64,000 nt of DNA, from NCBI GenBank assembly GCA_036023115.1, contig JAYKKT010000064.1, positions 2,165,501-2,229,500 on the forward strand, in the 5' to 3' direction. Positions 24,401-37,891 of this stretch are shown in pieces (positions within the stretch are counted from its first letter, which is position 1; the number at the start of each line of letters is the position of its first letter). The notes under the pieces are model-generated. The model worked only from the letters and a program-made list of their open reading frames with translations, had not been told where the DNA came from and searched no databases. The DNA is from Brasenia schreberi (Eukaryota > Streptophyta > Magnoliopsida > Nymphaeales > Cabombaceae). Made by a program: the position numbers and the translations under genes.

Positions 24401-25091
24401 TTGTAGCTCCTCATACAAGTTAACTTCAATTTTTTGCTTATCTGGCAGCACCAAGGAACATCCAAATTCTAGAAATATAAGATCTACAGCTTCTTTTTAA
24501 TTTGAAAAAGAAAACTGAAGGGGTGCATGTTGCATCTTTCTCTGTGTGCCTAAAACACATTCCTGCATGGTGGTATTGTCTGCTCGCTGTCCTGCCATTC
24601 AAACATGTGCTCATGGATTCCTGTGAATTGTTTTAAATTGTTTTGCTTTCTCAACCAAAATCAAAACTAAGCCTTATCCGACAATTAATCGGCTACACAG
24701 ATCCTTGGTCGTCATTGTGCTCTATCTTGTCTCGGTAGCATTTTAACTCCAAAAAGCAAGATCAATTTCTATGCTTCACTGTCTTAGTTTGGTAACTTAT
24801 GGCTTGCGTTAGTGGGTAAGTTGAGTAAAGTTTAGCCCATTGACGGAAGTTGGGTGTACTAAAGCGGACTGAATGGTTCCATTACATGTGAGCCGCTGAT
24901 CATCATAGCAATAGACCTGATTGCAACATATATTAAGTTCTGGTGGGTGTCGAGAAGCCTTTTGACTGCTTTATTGGATCTCATAGTTCTCGGCATTTTA
25001 CTTGCAGGTACTTAAGATTACTGCTCCCCTTCCTACCTTACTCCGGACATGTCGAGAGCGTGATTCGGACAAAAACAGCATGAATGCATGA
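12495..25091 (+). CDS. PUS5: RluA-family RNA pseudouridine synthase (PUS5-like), 14 exons
   Basis: The enzyme family isomerises uridine to pseudouridine in RNA. Exons: 12495-12633, 12704-12761, 14378-14405, 14496-14542, 14794-14884, 15294-15474, 16135-16219, 18746-18830, 18992-19067, 19277-19344, 21091-21160, 22832-22910, 24118-24211 and 25008-25091. All have GT-AG borders, and the total of 1185 bases gives 394 residues without a stop. The N-terminus has [12 protein letters not shown]. An S4-like stretch (WFQRIQNEQ to [15 protein letters not shown]) spans about residues 65-105. The catalytic domain follows: [23 protein letters not shown] (174-182), [28 protein letters not shown] and [12 protein letters not shown]. 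The usual catalytic Asp in HRLDxxTSG is Gly177 here. The ATG at 12495 was chosen over an in-frame one at 12426, which would encode the GA microsatellite as Glu-Arg repeats. Introns carry MITE, LINE, hAT and copia remains. PUS5 versus PUS6 identity is inferred from memory of plant homologues. Confidence 0.87.
13150..13215 (-). repeat. LINE 5'-leader-like fragment in intron 2
   Basis: On the minus strand this reads gataaaaggaggagggttg followed by a leader-like continuation. It resembles the 5' UTR of the RTE LINE at 63250-63330 (ggataaaggaggagggttg). It is short and diverged. Confidence 0.4.
13451..13587. repeat. MITE, family A, copy 2 (degenerate), in intron 2 of the pseudouridine synthase gene
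   Basis: The interior shares gggtgggacgaata and cctcggctcaatgta with family copies at 6.3 and 40.4 kb. The right end aaatctgccgccg is a decayed form of agatccgccactg. The left end is poorly conserved. Confidence 0.5.
13935..14010 (+). repeat. LINE 5'-leader-like fragment next to a 5S-derived sequence
   Basis: The words ggtcccaggcctggataaag and gctgacaagccagtaag align, with differences, to the RTE LINE leader at 63269-63310. It stops about where the 5S-like segment begins. Confidence 0.4.
14022..14139 (+). pseudogene. 5S rRNA-derived sequence (pseudogene or Cassandra-type TRIM)
   Basis: About 118 bp align along the whole plant 5S rRNA: ccagcactactgcatcatat, the A-box/intermediate region cgtgcttgggcaagaac, the C-box region gatgggtgacttcctagaa, and the end cctcattttgcacc. 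Several C-to-T type changes and small differences show it is not a functional rRNA gene. It lies in intron 2 of the pseudouridine synthase gene. Either it is a dispersed 5S pseudogene or the 5S part of a Cassandra-type retrotransposon LTR; I did not find the LTR borders. Confidence 0.75.
16347..17515. mobile_element. Possible non-autonomous DNA transposon in intron 7
   Basis: The ends form an imperfect inverted repeat: aatagtagttagcgg at the left and, read inward from the right, aataagtagttaatag. Both ends hold words such as tagcgg and gctatagcg. The interior is AT-rich with no coding capacity. No matching target-site duplication was found, so the borders are uncertain. Confidence 0.35.
18121..18162 (-). 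mobile_element. 42-bp LINE 3' stub with target-site duplication
   Basis: The 42 bases from the CAA-repeat tail to ggtcggct are the extreme 3' end of the RTE LINE on the minus strand. They are flanked on both sides by an acacacacacata-type word. The same 42-base unit occurs at 39799-39840. The flanks are simple sequence, so the duplication here is less certain than at the other site. Confidence 0.65.
18251..18390 (-). mobile_element. 5'-truncated LINE (102 bp) with 19-bp target-site duplication
   Basis: The LINE 3' end occupies 18270-18371 on the minus strand (tail of CAA repeats, then aactaagccttttcccatac and on to the gttagcagttaac region). It is flanked by the perfect direct repeat attatgaacataaccaata at 18251-18269 and 18372-18390. 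It lies in intron 7 of the pseudouridine synthase gene. Confidence 0.92.
19718..20421 (+). mobile_element. 5'-truncated RTE LINE with 16-bp target-site duplication
   Basis: The insert at 19734-20405 encodes the C-terminal part of the LINE protein, from [20 protein letters not shown] to the stop near 20370, and ends in TTG repeats. The direct repeat ggtaatcactaatgac flanks it at 19718-19733 and 20406-20421. A 61-bp tandem duplication (copies starting at 20070 and 20131) shifts the frame and ends the first frame at 20136; the frame then resumes from 20138. Confidence 0.93.
20422..20571 (+). repeat. SINE-like sequence with tRNA B-box words
   Basis: The words gagttcgactcccac (about 20468) and gaggagttcgagtcac (about 20535) resemble a tRNA B box (GGTTCGAATCC), occurring twice. 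Related words occur at 43.66 and 44.35 kb. It lies inside the hAT-type element. Confidence 0.4.
21805..22090 (-). mobile_element. Ty1/copia reverse transcriptase fragment (decayed)
   Basis: On the minus strand the translation gives [23 protein letters not shown], with stops and frame changes, then [15 protein letters not shown]. These correspond to the copia blocks QxDVKxAFLxG and SLYGLKQAPRAW. The order and spacing fit. It is a dead fragment in intron 11 of the pseudouridine synthase gene. Confidence 0.65.
24656..24750 (-). mobile_element. Diverged LINE 3'-end fragment
   Basis: The plus strand reads aactaagccttatccgac, then atcggctacacagatcc, then ctctatcttgtctcgg. This is the same layout as the RTE LINE 3' ends elsewhere (aactaagcc, gtcggctacatggatt, ctctatcatgtgcca) but much more diverged. 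It lies in intron 13 of the pseudouridine synthase gene. Confidence 0.55.
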
Positions 25092-25593
25092 TCAAATTAG
25101 GGGTAACTTTTATCTTTTGTAATTTATTGAAAAGCCTTATAAAGTTTAATTTGTTAGATTTTTAATTAAAAATCTTGTTTTCATAGAGCTGGTCACATCA
25201 ATGCAATTTGTTAGAATAGTTTAAAAACGATTCACCTTGATTTTAATACGATTGGTCAGTACGGTTTTAAGTTGTAACAGGCTGCTGGTTCTTGTTGAAC
25301 CATTGATTGGGTGTGAGGTTTCTGATAATTCTGCCAAAAAAAGAAAAGGAGAAATAAGAACTGAATCTGCTACGTTTGCAAAATCCAACCGGGTTGGGGG
25401 TCAGATGCTATATATCTGGTCCATCATTGTACCTATTTTACCTACTGGAAGAATCACCTGTTTCATGTTGCTTCACCGATGAATTGGAATCATGATCATG
25501 TGTCTTGCATGCCGAATTTGTGAAACAAACTTGTGAAATGGAATGTAGTGATAATGCAAATTCTTGGGATCGAATGATCGAAGCAAATGGTTG

Positions 25594-25813
25594 AATGGTG
25601 GATCTAGAGACTAAAGGGTGAGCTGAATAGCCCGTAGTGTACATTCAGGCTGTATCTATCTCTCGTTTAACTCAGTCTTCTCTTGGTGAGGTGAAGTTCA
25701 AGCCCACAAAACTTATATTTTTTTTTGTGGTCGGCATCCTTTTCCTTCCTTTTTATTTCCTAAATTTGGGTAAGGTGGATGCCTCACCTCGCCTTAGTGT
25801 AGATACACCACTA
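25594..25813. repeat. MITE, family A, copy 3 (degenerate)
   Basis: The left end aatggtggatctaga and right end gtagatacaccacta are decayed versions of the family A inverted repeat, and the interior has cctcacctcgccttagtgta. It lies about 500 bp beyond the stop of the pseudouridine synthase gene. Confidence 0.5.
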
Positions 25814-26071
25814 AATGTGCTGTTATCAGCTCTTGTAGATTGACTTCTCAATTTCACAAAATTTGGTTTTGTTTGAGGTCACTTTTATGGGGGTGAGGAC
25901 ACCATGTCACTGCTGCAACTCTCCCTTAACTCCCTGAATAAGAGTCATTTTCTTGGTACGCTTCCACTTTCTATGCTGGTTTTCAGGACCCACTTGCACT
26001 AAATTGTTGTCGATCGTTTTTATCATCATAACCTTAAATAAGGGGGCTTGTCATAAAGGGTGATCAAGCAT

Positions 26072-27090
26072 GCTCTCTCTCTCTCTCTCTCTCTCTCTTT
26101 TTCCTTTTTTTTGAAAGCATAAGTATGATTGTTCTTTATATTTTTTTGAATACTTTTAAAAGGATTTTTATATCACAAAAGTACAAGTGTGGACATGAAT
26201 ATACATGGAGAGATTGTGTAGGATGAAATAATTTTATAAATATTATGTTGCTCCTTAGGTAGCAAATTTGGATCTTCGACTTGAAGGCTTATTTGAGATG
26301 ACCCATTAGTGGGAGTCAGCTCCTTTTCTTTTTGGTGCAATGGGAGTTCAAACCATGCATGTCCTGTGTATTGAATCCATCATCTCCAACTTGTGAGTTG
26401 ACTCCCCTAGGCAGATGAGCTTTGCTCTTGGTGCGGTGAACTGTAGCTCCTTGTGCAAGTCTTTTTTATTTGAATTTGAAATTGTAAGAATAATTTGGAT
26501 ATATTTGTGCATAATTTGATCGTAAATGTGAATACTTTTCCTAGACCTGGTCTTTTCCCACAAGCCGGTAGGAGGGGACCATTGTAGTAGGTATGCTGTG
26601 ACCCTAGACATGATCGGTTCTGGGTAAGACTGGTAGTTTCAAATAATCGGATCCAGTTTTTTTCATTCTTGTTTTAAACCATTTAGAATGGAAAAAAATT
26701 TAAGAATTTAAAAATAAAAAATAAAAAATAGAACTGAGGTTTGAAACCGTTAGTTCTGGCTCTGTAGAATCAAAACCGAATCAAGTGGTCTTCAATTCCA
26801 GATCCAATTTAATCTGGTTCGGTTTTTAATCCGGTTCGACTTCGATTGAAATCGCCGAACCGGTTCCAAATTAGTAACCGGCTAATAAACCTTTACTTAC
26901 TTGAAACAAAACGTCGGCGAGACCGGGGTTGGAAAGTCTTCCCGAGAAAAAAAAATATAAAACAAAAGAAAGAAAAGGTGTGCCGCGAAGAGGACAGCAG
27001 TCTCTCTCTCTCCAAAGTCCCTTCCTTTTCTTCGCCAATTCAGGTCGAGGTGTCCGATCGCCCGAAATCAGAAGACGTTGGAAAGGAGGT
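26072..27090. other. Intergenic region and probable first (untranslated) exon of S1FA
   Basis: A (TC)n tract lies at 26072-26099. The region 26600-26880 is rich in ccggttc/gaaccgg words and starts with tagacatgatcggttc, like the left end of the hAT-type element at 19535, but no matching right end was found. The CT-rich stretch around 27000-27090, ending in a possible donor near 27089, is a good candidate for the 5' UTR exon of S1FA. Confidence 0.35.
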
Positions 27091-28927
27091 AAAGGAAAAA
27101 ACTGAATGGGTCGCTCGTATTTTTTATTCTTTTATGTGCGTGATCCTCTTCTTCTTTTTTTTAATTTAGATTTTCCCTTTTCCTTGGCCTTCTATCCGTG
27201 ATATATTTCTTTTCTTATTATACGGATTTTGTTATGCTTTAAGAAAATTTAGTTTTCTTCGTTGACGCGTGGTTTCTTTTGTTTTGCTCGGAATTTTTGA
27301 CATCCGAATTCGTCAATCCCGGGTTTTTGTCGATCTGCCTATTTTGTGCATGGACTTGCGGTGAAGTTCAAGATATCTCGTCCGATATATGATTCTTGTA
27401 TGATTGCGACGGTACTTGTTTGTTGTTTCTCAAAACCTCCTTCTTTCGAGTACGATTATTTGATGTGATAAGCATTTTCTGGATGCAGTTTCAGATAATT
27501 TTGTTTGGTCAGCAATTGGGGTAGATCCTAGCTGTATTTACACGTTGTGCGAGAGTGTGGACGAAATGTAGGAAAATATGGTCCAATCCAAATTACTCTT
27601 GTCGCAAATATGAAAGGTTGTAAGTTTATTTAGATTCGATGCATTAGAGATGAAAGGTTTTACTCTTTAGGCCGTTGAACAGTGCTAATCGCGTCTGAAC
27701 CGCCTCAGCTATAGCGTTACGTCTTCAAATTGCATTCAATGGCAGACTCTTGCCTAATGAGGGGTAGATCCTTACCAAATAGCATGTATTTGATCTTCTG
27801 AGCCGATTGAGAGCATTTTGTTGGTCCAAAATAGCTACGCTATTCTTGAGGACAATCGTGACTTATTGATCGTGAGATGGAAACTGTCCTAGCTGACGCT
27901 TTACCTTTTACGACAAAGCCATTCAATGCATACTTAGAGGGACTCCTCTAAGTCATTTTGTAGCTTTTGGATTCATTCAGGACTATTAGGTATGAGTACC
28001 TAGCACGGTACATCTTGCTCGGTATCTAACTAAAATCCGTTTGATTTGGTAAATCCCAGTAAACTTCGTCTGTTCCTCTTTGTGGAACATGGTTTCTAGG
28101 CCATTCGGTGATGAACCTCACAATTATCCATCAGGAAAATCTTATTAGACTTTTGGGCAGTAGTGTGTTGACACAAGTAGAGGTTTAAATTTAGGTGGGC
28201 TGTGTGGCAGAAGAGTTTCCTTGGTCTATGTATGTAGGGAACACGTTATGTAGTATTTCAGAATGTTCATTTGGTGGTCATAGGAAGGAGGGACCTGAAT
28301 TGTTCATGGTTCTAGTGATGCTATGGTAAATTATCTCATTTGTGAACTTTTCTCTTAAGCATTATTTGCTTGATTTACGTCATATAAGGAGCTTTACATC
28401 TTTATTGGAGGTATCTGTATCTATACAGTCACTGCTCTAGCCTCTAGATGACCGTATTTTTGTCTCTCCATGAAAGAATTCTTTTACTTGTTTTGGTGCA
28501 TATCCAACTCGTGTCATATAAAGGTGAAAAATAGGTGCCATTGTGCTAAAATTTTCATTGGCATGAGTTTGCCAACATAGTTTAGTGCTTTGAGTGTGCC
28601 ACCGTCGCCGAGTCTGATTTAATGTATCCTCATGGCTTGATCCATGTTATTGTGTATAGCTTTTGTCTCTAAGTATGTGTTGAATCTGTCGGTTCTTTCA
28701 CATACTTTGATTCACGTATGCCACATTCTTTTCTTATGAGTGTGCCTACTGCCTTTCAAGAATGCATTTTTTACGCACCATGTTTGTGGTCCTCAGTCAA
28801 TTGCTCTTCTGCATGATGTTCTGTATTAGCAGTGTGTAAAATGTGTTTTTCGTTGTCTTGAAGTAGGCTAATGGATACATTGTATTTGTAAATGGCTTTA
28901 CTATGGGGTTGTGACCGTCCAAAAGTA

Positions 28928-29878
28928 CAACAACAACAACTAAGCCTTTTCCCATACTAGACGGGGTCGGCTACATGGATTCTTTGTTTCCACATAGCTC
29001 TATCATGTGTCATGTTAGGAGTTAACTCACAATAAGCTAGATCATTCTTTATTGTTTCTTTCCAACACTTTTGTGGTCATCCTCTACCACTTTTAATACT
29101 TTCCAAATTTAGTTTTTCATACCTTCTTATAGGTTCTTCTTATGATCTTCTTTCTATATGTCCAAACCATCTTAAATGATATTCTCTCATTTTATCCTCT
29201 ATTGGTGCCACTCCTAATTTGTTTCCAATAACCTCATTATGTATACGGTCTTTTCTTGTATGACCACTCATCCATCTCAACATCTTCATTTCTATCACAG
29301 ACATCTTTTGCACATGTTTATAGGTAACTGCCCAACACCCAGAACCATAAAACATGGCAGGTCTAATTGCTGCTCTATAATATTTACCTTTGAACTTTAA
29401 TGGTATCTTCTTATCACCAAGAATACTTGATGCTCCTCTCCATTTTAACCAACCAACATTAATTCTATGCGTAACATCTCCATCAATTCTTCCATCACTC
29501 TGAAAAATTGACCCTAGGTATTTAAAAATTTCCTTTTGGGGGATGCAATGTGTGACAATTTTAATTTCTATGTCCTCTGAAGTAACCAAAGGATCAAACT
29601 TACATTCCATATATTGTGTCTTTGTTCTACTAAGTTGGAGGCCTTTGCTTTCTAATGCTTCTCTCCGTAGTTCCAATTTTCTATTAACTTTTTCCTTAGA
29701 CTCTTTCACTAACACAATGTCATCTGCAAATAACATACACCAAGGCACTTCATCTTGAATATGTTTTGTTAACTCATCAATCACCATTATAAATAAGTAT
29801 GGACTTAAAGTTGATCCTTGATGTAACCCATTATTAACTTCAAAGAAGTCTGCCATTCCTTCATGAGTCCTCACACAT
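28928..29878 (-). mobile_element. 5'-truncated RTE LINE in the probable 5'-UTR intron of S1FA
   Basis: On the minus strand a long open frame at 29874-29140 (244 residues from its first Met) covers the reverse transcriptase core with FADD, the thumb region and the [10 protein letters not shown] block. The 3' tail of CAA repeats is at about 28928. Similarity ends abruptly at about 29878. The copy has few differences from the one at 1-1508, so it is recent. No clear target-site duplication was seen. Confidence 0.9.
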
Positions 29879-30972
29879 TGTTTTACTAAAATTTTCTTTT
29901 TAAGACTTTATCGACCAAACGTAATGACACTGTCCAGAGATTCTTTCCTCATAGGGAGAGTCTACCATAAGGGAGATTCATCATGTAAAATTTTTCATAA
30001 ACACCATGCTCAGTGACAATGGTTACTAAAAAGCAAGCCTTCTAAAACATGACAAGCCTACTAAAAAGCGTGACAGACACCATGTTGTGTCGCCATACTG
30101 TACACTATACAACCAATGCTGGACAATGTATTTGTCAATTATTTTTAATAGGACTTCTATCTATCTAGCACTCTTGTGCTTTGGGATCTGTTACTTGTGT
30201 GTGATTGTACTTTAGTATTAACCATGTAGTGGTAAAAGTTAAAACATGATCTTGCTTTTTGAGTTGAATGCAAATATTACACTAGGTTGACCTCAATGGT
30301 GACCTAGAAAAGAATTTACGTAGCCAATCCCACTGGTGCTGGAAACAGCTTGGGTTTTTTTTATTTTGGGCATTCGCATGTAGTAAGTCAACAGTTATGG
30401 TACTCTAATTCAATAAGATAGACAGACTGAATCAATAAAGTACCCTGTGTTTTAACCTCTACTTTTGGTTGTCCAGTGAGATTCTTATAATCTTATTGAT
30501 ACATGAGCAACTCAGTTAATGCAGGGTGCCTTGCTTTCTTACCTCTTGCTAATTGTTTTCCATTTGAGCTCTGTCCTTGTCTAAGGTCGCGATTGTTTGT
30601 CTGCACACCAAGAATGTAATTAATGAAAAATGCATCCTTGCTCAGTGCTTGTCTCATCTATTGAGTTGTTTTTCTTTTGCAAGGCAAGGCATCGGATGTG
30701 TATCTGATTATTTGTGGCTTTCATTTGAAAATATAATTTATTTCAGATTGTATTTAGTGGAGTCGTCTCATGGTTTTCTACTTTGATGCGACCATCTGAA
30801 TCTGCTACTTTAAATATTTTGGTTTCTCTCATGTGTGAATCGTCTTCTATTTGTATAATTACTTTTACTTCTCTGTTGGTATTTGGTAGCTCTTTTCTAG
30901 GTTGTCCCAATTTCTAAATTGTTCTTTTTGGTATTCCTCAAACATCCTTCACTGGTTTTATAGTAGGAAAAC

Positions 30973-31185
30973 ATGGCCACGAAGACCAGTCCTCCTAAGG
31001 GGTTCAACTCGGGGCTTATCGTCTTGCTTGTGGTGGTTGGTGTTGTGCTGACTTTCATTGTTGTTAATGTTGCGTTGTACTTGTATGCTCAGAAGAATGC
31101 ACCACCAAAAAAGAAGAAACCTGTTTCCAAGAAGAAACTGAAGAGAGAAATGCTCAAGCAAGGTGTCTCTGCACCCGGAGAATAA
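30973..31185 (+). CDS. S1FA: S1FA-like small DNA-binding / membrane protein
   Basis: This 70-residue protein is a full-length member of the plant S1FA family, first described as binding the negative S1F element of plastid ribosomal-protein gene promoters. Residues about 12-38 form one hydrophobic segment ([20 protein letters not shown]), which is membrane-like. The C-terminal half is strongly basic ([16 protein letters not shown]), a nuclear-localisation-like run, and ends in the family's [10 protein letters not shown]. The ATG at 30973 follows an acceptor-like tttatagtag ending at 30966, so the coding region is probably a single exon preceded by an untranslated exon near 27.0 kb. That would make a 5'-UTR intron of about 3.9 kb, which carries the LINE at 28.9 kb. 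The family assignment is firm; its true function in the plant (membrane versus DNA binding) is not settled by the sequence. Confidence 0.93.
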   Translation: MATKTSPPKGFNSGLIVLLVVVGVVLTFIVVNVALYLYAQKNAPPKKKKPVSKKKLKREMLKQGVSAPGE

Positions 31186-34286
<3,101 letters not shown>

Positions 34287-34635
34287 ATAGCCCATATGCA
34301 CATCAATCCATGATTAAACATACTTTTAAATCTCAGCTGTTCAATTGACAAGATCGAGCATTGAAATTCAAATCTAATAAGTAAAAAGGTATGTTGACAC
34401 TTTTTGCAGGTACAATAAATATACCCATATAAGTTATTTTTCACTCAAAGATTTCAACCATTCATTTTCAAGATTGGATGGCTGAGATATTTGAAAATAT
34501 TTAAGCATGGATTGATCTCTTCATGTACTAATTTCTCATATATATATATATATATATATACATACATACAAATATAAGAAAAGATGTATGCATACATGTG
34601 CCAAAGCTAGACGCACCCCCAAGTATTGGATGACC

Positions 34636-34690
34636 TTCAACTTGTGGTTCGACCCATTAACCAGCTGAGCTATTGCTCATTGTGCAGTTT
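34636..34690 (-). repeat. tRNA/SINE-like fragment
   Basis: On the minus strand it reads atagctcagctggttaatg, then gggtcgaaccac. The first is a good tRNA A-box word and the second a B-box-like word, but only a few bases separate them. It is not a tRNA gene; more likely it is a deleted SINE or tRNA relic. Confidence 0.3.
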
Positions 34691-35504
34691 TATTATTTTT
34701 TTGGATAATGAAGAATATACAAGAAAAGTTACAGCCAACTATTTTACTGCCACTCATTCTTGGCCAAAAGTGGTGCCCAATAATAGGGGTAGTGATGACA
34801 ACCGGGAGGGTTCAATGCCCACCCTGCCCGCGTAGGCAGATTGTCGATGGTGATGGTTCAGTTAATTCTGTTCCAACCAGCGAATGCTATTTATCGTCTC
34901 CTTCCTGCTCGGCTCTTCCTCAGCTCCGATTAGCAATCTTTCTTTCTGATAGGCAATGCTCTCTCTCTCTCACACACACACACTCAGTCGGAGAAGGGAG
35001 GAAGAAGAAGAACAATAGACAAGAGAAGGGAGTTCTCTCTTGTTACACTCAAGCAGCAGACTGACTACAAGCTCGTAAAGATGGCCTTAAACAGATGCTA
35101 GCCATTTCCATGCATTACGCACTCTACGGCATCTAAAACACAAAATAAAAGAGCAACACTCTAGAAACCGGGTCAGCCATTGCATGCAGGACGCACAACA
35201 GGACGGAAGTAGACTGACCCAAGCTGCTGGTGCCGCGATCTAAAACGCAGCGCAGGACAGAGGTCAAGTGCTGGTTGGTGTTCGATCACACACAAAATAC
35301 GGTCCGATTTGGGTAAAAGAGTTTTCACGAGCTCCAATACATCGTCCACGGTCATCCATTTTTTTAGACCTATGAAGATCACAAAGCATGTAACTCTCCA
35401 TATATATATATATATTGACAAGAAGGTACAGTTACAATTGAAGGATACTATTATGGAACGTGTCACGGTGTTAATTTTTCAAAGAAAAATTTTCGAAACT
35501 TTTT

Positions 35505-37256
35505 AACACCCCATGATGGCCAGAATCGCTCCGGATTCTATCAACCTATTATACCGTACAGGGTCTTTAACCCGATTCCAAAGCTTAAGACAAGAATACT
35601 AAGTGAACACTTTAATTAAAACCAAGCAGCACGCCCAAAACAGTTCACCCGCATGTGATCGGGGTTTCCTATCCACTAGTTAAGGGATCGGATAAACCCA
35701 CGTTGGATTCGCCTAGCTAAGGTCAAGGGAGGTTCACAACCTTCCCAAAACATCAATCGGCTTGATGGATGAAGACCGACCTGAAGGAGGAAGGCTGACG
35801 CTGGGCTGCAAGCACCGTTCGACACTTGACGGGGCTGGGCACGGGGGGACCGCGCTTGCTGAAGTTGCTGTAGAACAAAAGGAGGTTTCAGCCCTGTGGC
35901 ACGTGACACTCGGCTGGGGCGCCTTGCTGAACCCTACGGAACACGGGGAGGCTTCGTTGTCCTGAGGCGCCTGGCTGAACGCTGCGGTGCTAGTGGCCGT
36001 GCCCTGGGGTATGCTGTGCGCCCGGCTGACGCTGTGGCGCTAAGGCTGTGCCCCTGGGGTCCTACGGTGCGCCTGGCTAAAGGACGGAAGATTGAAGGAA
36101 GAAGGATGAAGGCTGGGCGTCAAGGGCTGAAGACCCTTCGGTTGGCGCCTGTGGAAGAGGCTTCAAGTGGCTGGGCATCAGGAGGAGGGGTTCTCGGCTG
36201 AGGCTGGGAAGAGGTGCACGGCTGAAGGCACCTGGGGAGGTTCACGACGCTAGGCTCCTGGCACCCGACTCCTGCACTGCAACCGTGGCGGCACCTGGTC
36301 GATTCTGCACAAAGCTCTTCTCTGCACTCTCTCACTTGGTTCTGCAAGTCCCTCTCTCTCTCCTGCAAGTGGGAAGGCCGACCCTTAAAAAGAGTCTGAC
36401 CAGTTGGCCTTAAATCCACGGGGACGGTTACGCATAACCGTTCCCGCTCGCTAGGCGTAATCGCTCCCGCGTGTCGGGCGTAACTGCTCCCGCGTGTCGG
36501 GCGTAACTGCTCCCGCGCGCTAGATGCGGGGCACTAGGCGTAACCGCTCCCGCGCGCTGGATGCGGGGCACTAGGCGTAACTGCTCCCGTGCGTTGGGAC
36601 GCTGGGCGCTAGCCTGCGGCGCCCGATAAGCGTGGGGCGCTGTCGGCTCCCGCCCGGGAAGCGCGGGGCGCTGTCTGAGGTGCGTGTCCCTGGTGAGGCT
36701 TCCACCTGTCCGCTCGACCGTAGGGTGCGGGTGTGCTGGCCCTGGCGCACAGCGGGGGCCGCCACCTGTCCCCTGGGGCTCTAACCGACACCCGACCAGG
36801 CGCCAAGTGTCCTGACCGGTTCCTAACTACCTAGACCAACCCTGTCTTGGCCAGGACCTAGACCAACCTAGACCTACCTAGGACTCAGGTCACCTTGACC
36901 CTACTAGGACCGAACCACACCTAACCTAGGGTTAAACCGATTTTGCCTTGGTCAAGCCTAACAGACCAACTTGACCTAACCCATGCCCGACTAGTTCCTA
37001 ACCAACTAGGCTCGGTTCGACTCAACCCATTGTGACACACGTCTAACCTAGACACAACCTAGTCTCGACTTGGACCTAACTTGACTAGACCTAGGTTCAC
37101 ATGACTTGGCTCGGGTTTATAAACACACCCGGCCATTACAAAGACGCATATGTACATGGACTAAATATACTTTACACATGATGAAGCCCTCCGGATGAGG
37201 GGTGCGCGCGGGGCGCGCATGCCCACGAACTCACGTCCATGACAGAACGTTACAGG
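35505..37256 (-). mobile_element. GC-rich block, probable LTR or retrotransposon fragment
   Basis: This block is far richer in G and C than its surroundings. Read on the minus strand it begins tgtaacgttctgtcatgg, has a TATA-like tttataaacccgag near 37120, and ends near gatggggtgtta. That layout suits an LTR, but the ends are not a clean TG...CA pair and I find no target-site duplication. Inside are short tandem repeats (36424-36600) and a stretch with many cctaacctagac-type words (36820-37100). The open frames across it look like by-products of base composition. Confidence 0.45.
36424..36600. repeat. GC-rich tandem repeats
   Basis: Units of about 23 bp containing ggcgtaactgctcccgcg repeat several times, with a longer variant of about 40 bp that adds gctggatgcggggcacta and occurs twice. 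Confidence 0.85.
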
Positions 37257-37515
37257 TGAAAGGTAATATTTATAATGATGTTGTTAAAGACAAATTAAGA
37301 GTAATGATAAAATTAGAAAAAATGTTTAAAATAGTTTGCGGCCTTTGGGCAAGTGAAAAGACGATCAATAGAAAGTACTTTGAGAAAGAGGATGAAAAGA
37401 CTACAAAAGTATTGAAAAGAAGAATCAATCTAACTTCTCTTGAGTTAACTGTTAACATAACAAAGAATCCAACTACTGACGCTGACCCATCTACTATGGG
37501 AAAAACTTATTTTCT
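37257..37515 (+). mobile_element. Strongly diverged LINE 3'-end fragment
   Basis: The frame from about 37262 gives IYNDVVKDKLRVMIKLEKMF, then KTTKVLKRRINL and LELTVNITKN, followed by cccatctactatgggaaaaa. These are decayed forms of [19 protein letters not shown], the GRGRPQKCW region, ELTANMAHD and the LINE's 3' end. It abuts the GC-rich block. Confidence 0.6.
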
Positions 37516-37891
37516 GAATCTGATTATTTCTTGGCTTGTTTTTTTTGGGTGCAGCAGCAATCTCTAACACAACAAAATACGACCGTTGCATGTTAGCACA
37601 GACCAATAGATGGTCCAATTATTCATACTGGTCGGCCATATGGACCAAACATTGACCAACCAAGCCAAGCGATGCACCAACACCAAACTTGTGAACACAC
37701 ATGGGTCTGTCATTTCAATGTGATTGTCTCTCAGTTATGAACAAAAAAAAGACTCCCACATCTCACAATTATACCATGTGAAAGGGGCAGCATTAATCTT
37801 CTATTGCTAATGAGAGAAAGACCCACAGACTCTGATCCCTTTAAAATGCAAGATTCTACATGGTTTCTAGTCACTGGTGAATAAGGAAGAG

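Noticed and set aside
26600..26880. A second copy of the hAT-type element of 19535-20685.
   Set aside because: The left end is similar, but no right inverted repeat or 8-bp duplication was found.
34645..34680. A possible tRNA gene on the minus strand.
   Set aside because: The A-box-like and B-box-like words are only a few bases apart, so no tRNA could fold.
35173..35466. Minus-strand open frame with WMTVDDVLELVKTLLPKSDR.
   Set aside because: The stretch looks protein-like, but there is no recognised domain, the N-terminal part is encoded by an AT repeat, and no adjoining exon was found.
36424..36600. A CRISPR-like repeat array.
   Set aside because: The repeats are directly tandem and variable in length without unique spacers, and this is a plant nuclear sequence.
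35676..36806. Several overlapping open frames on both strands in the GC-rich block.
   Set aside because: They arise from high GC content and repeats; none has a recognisable domain.
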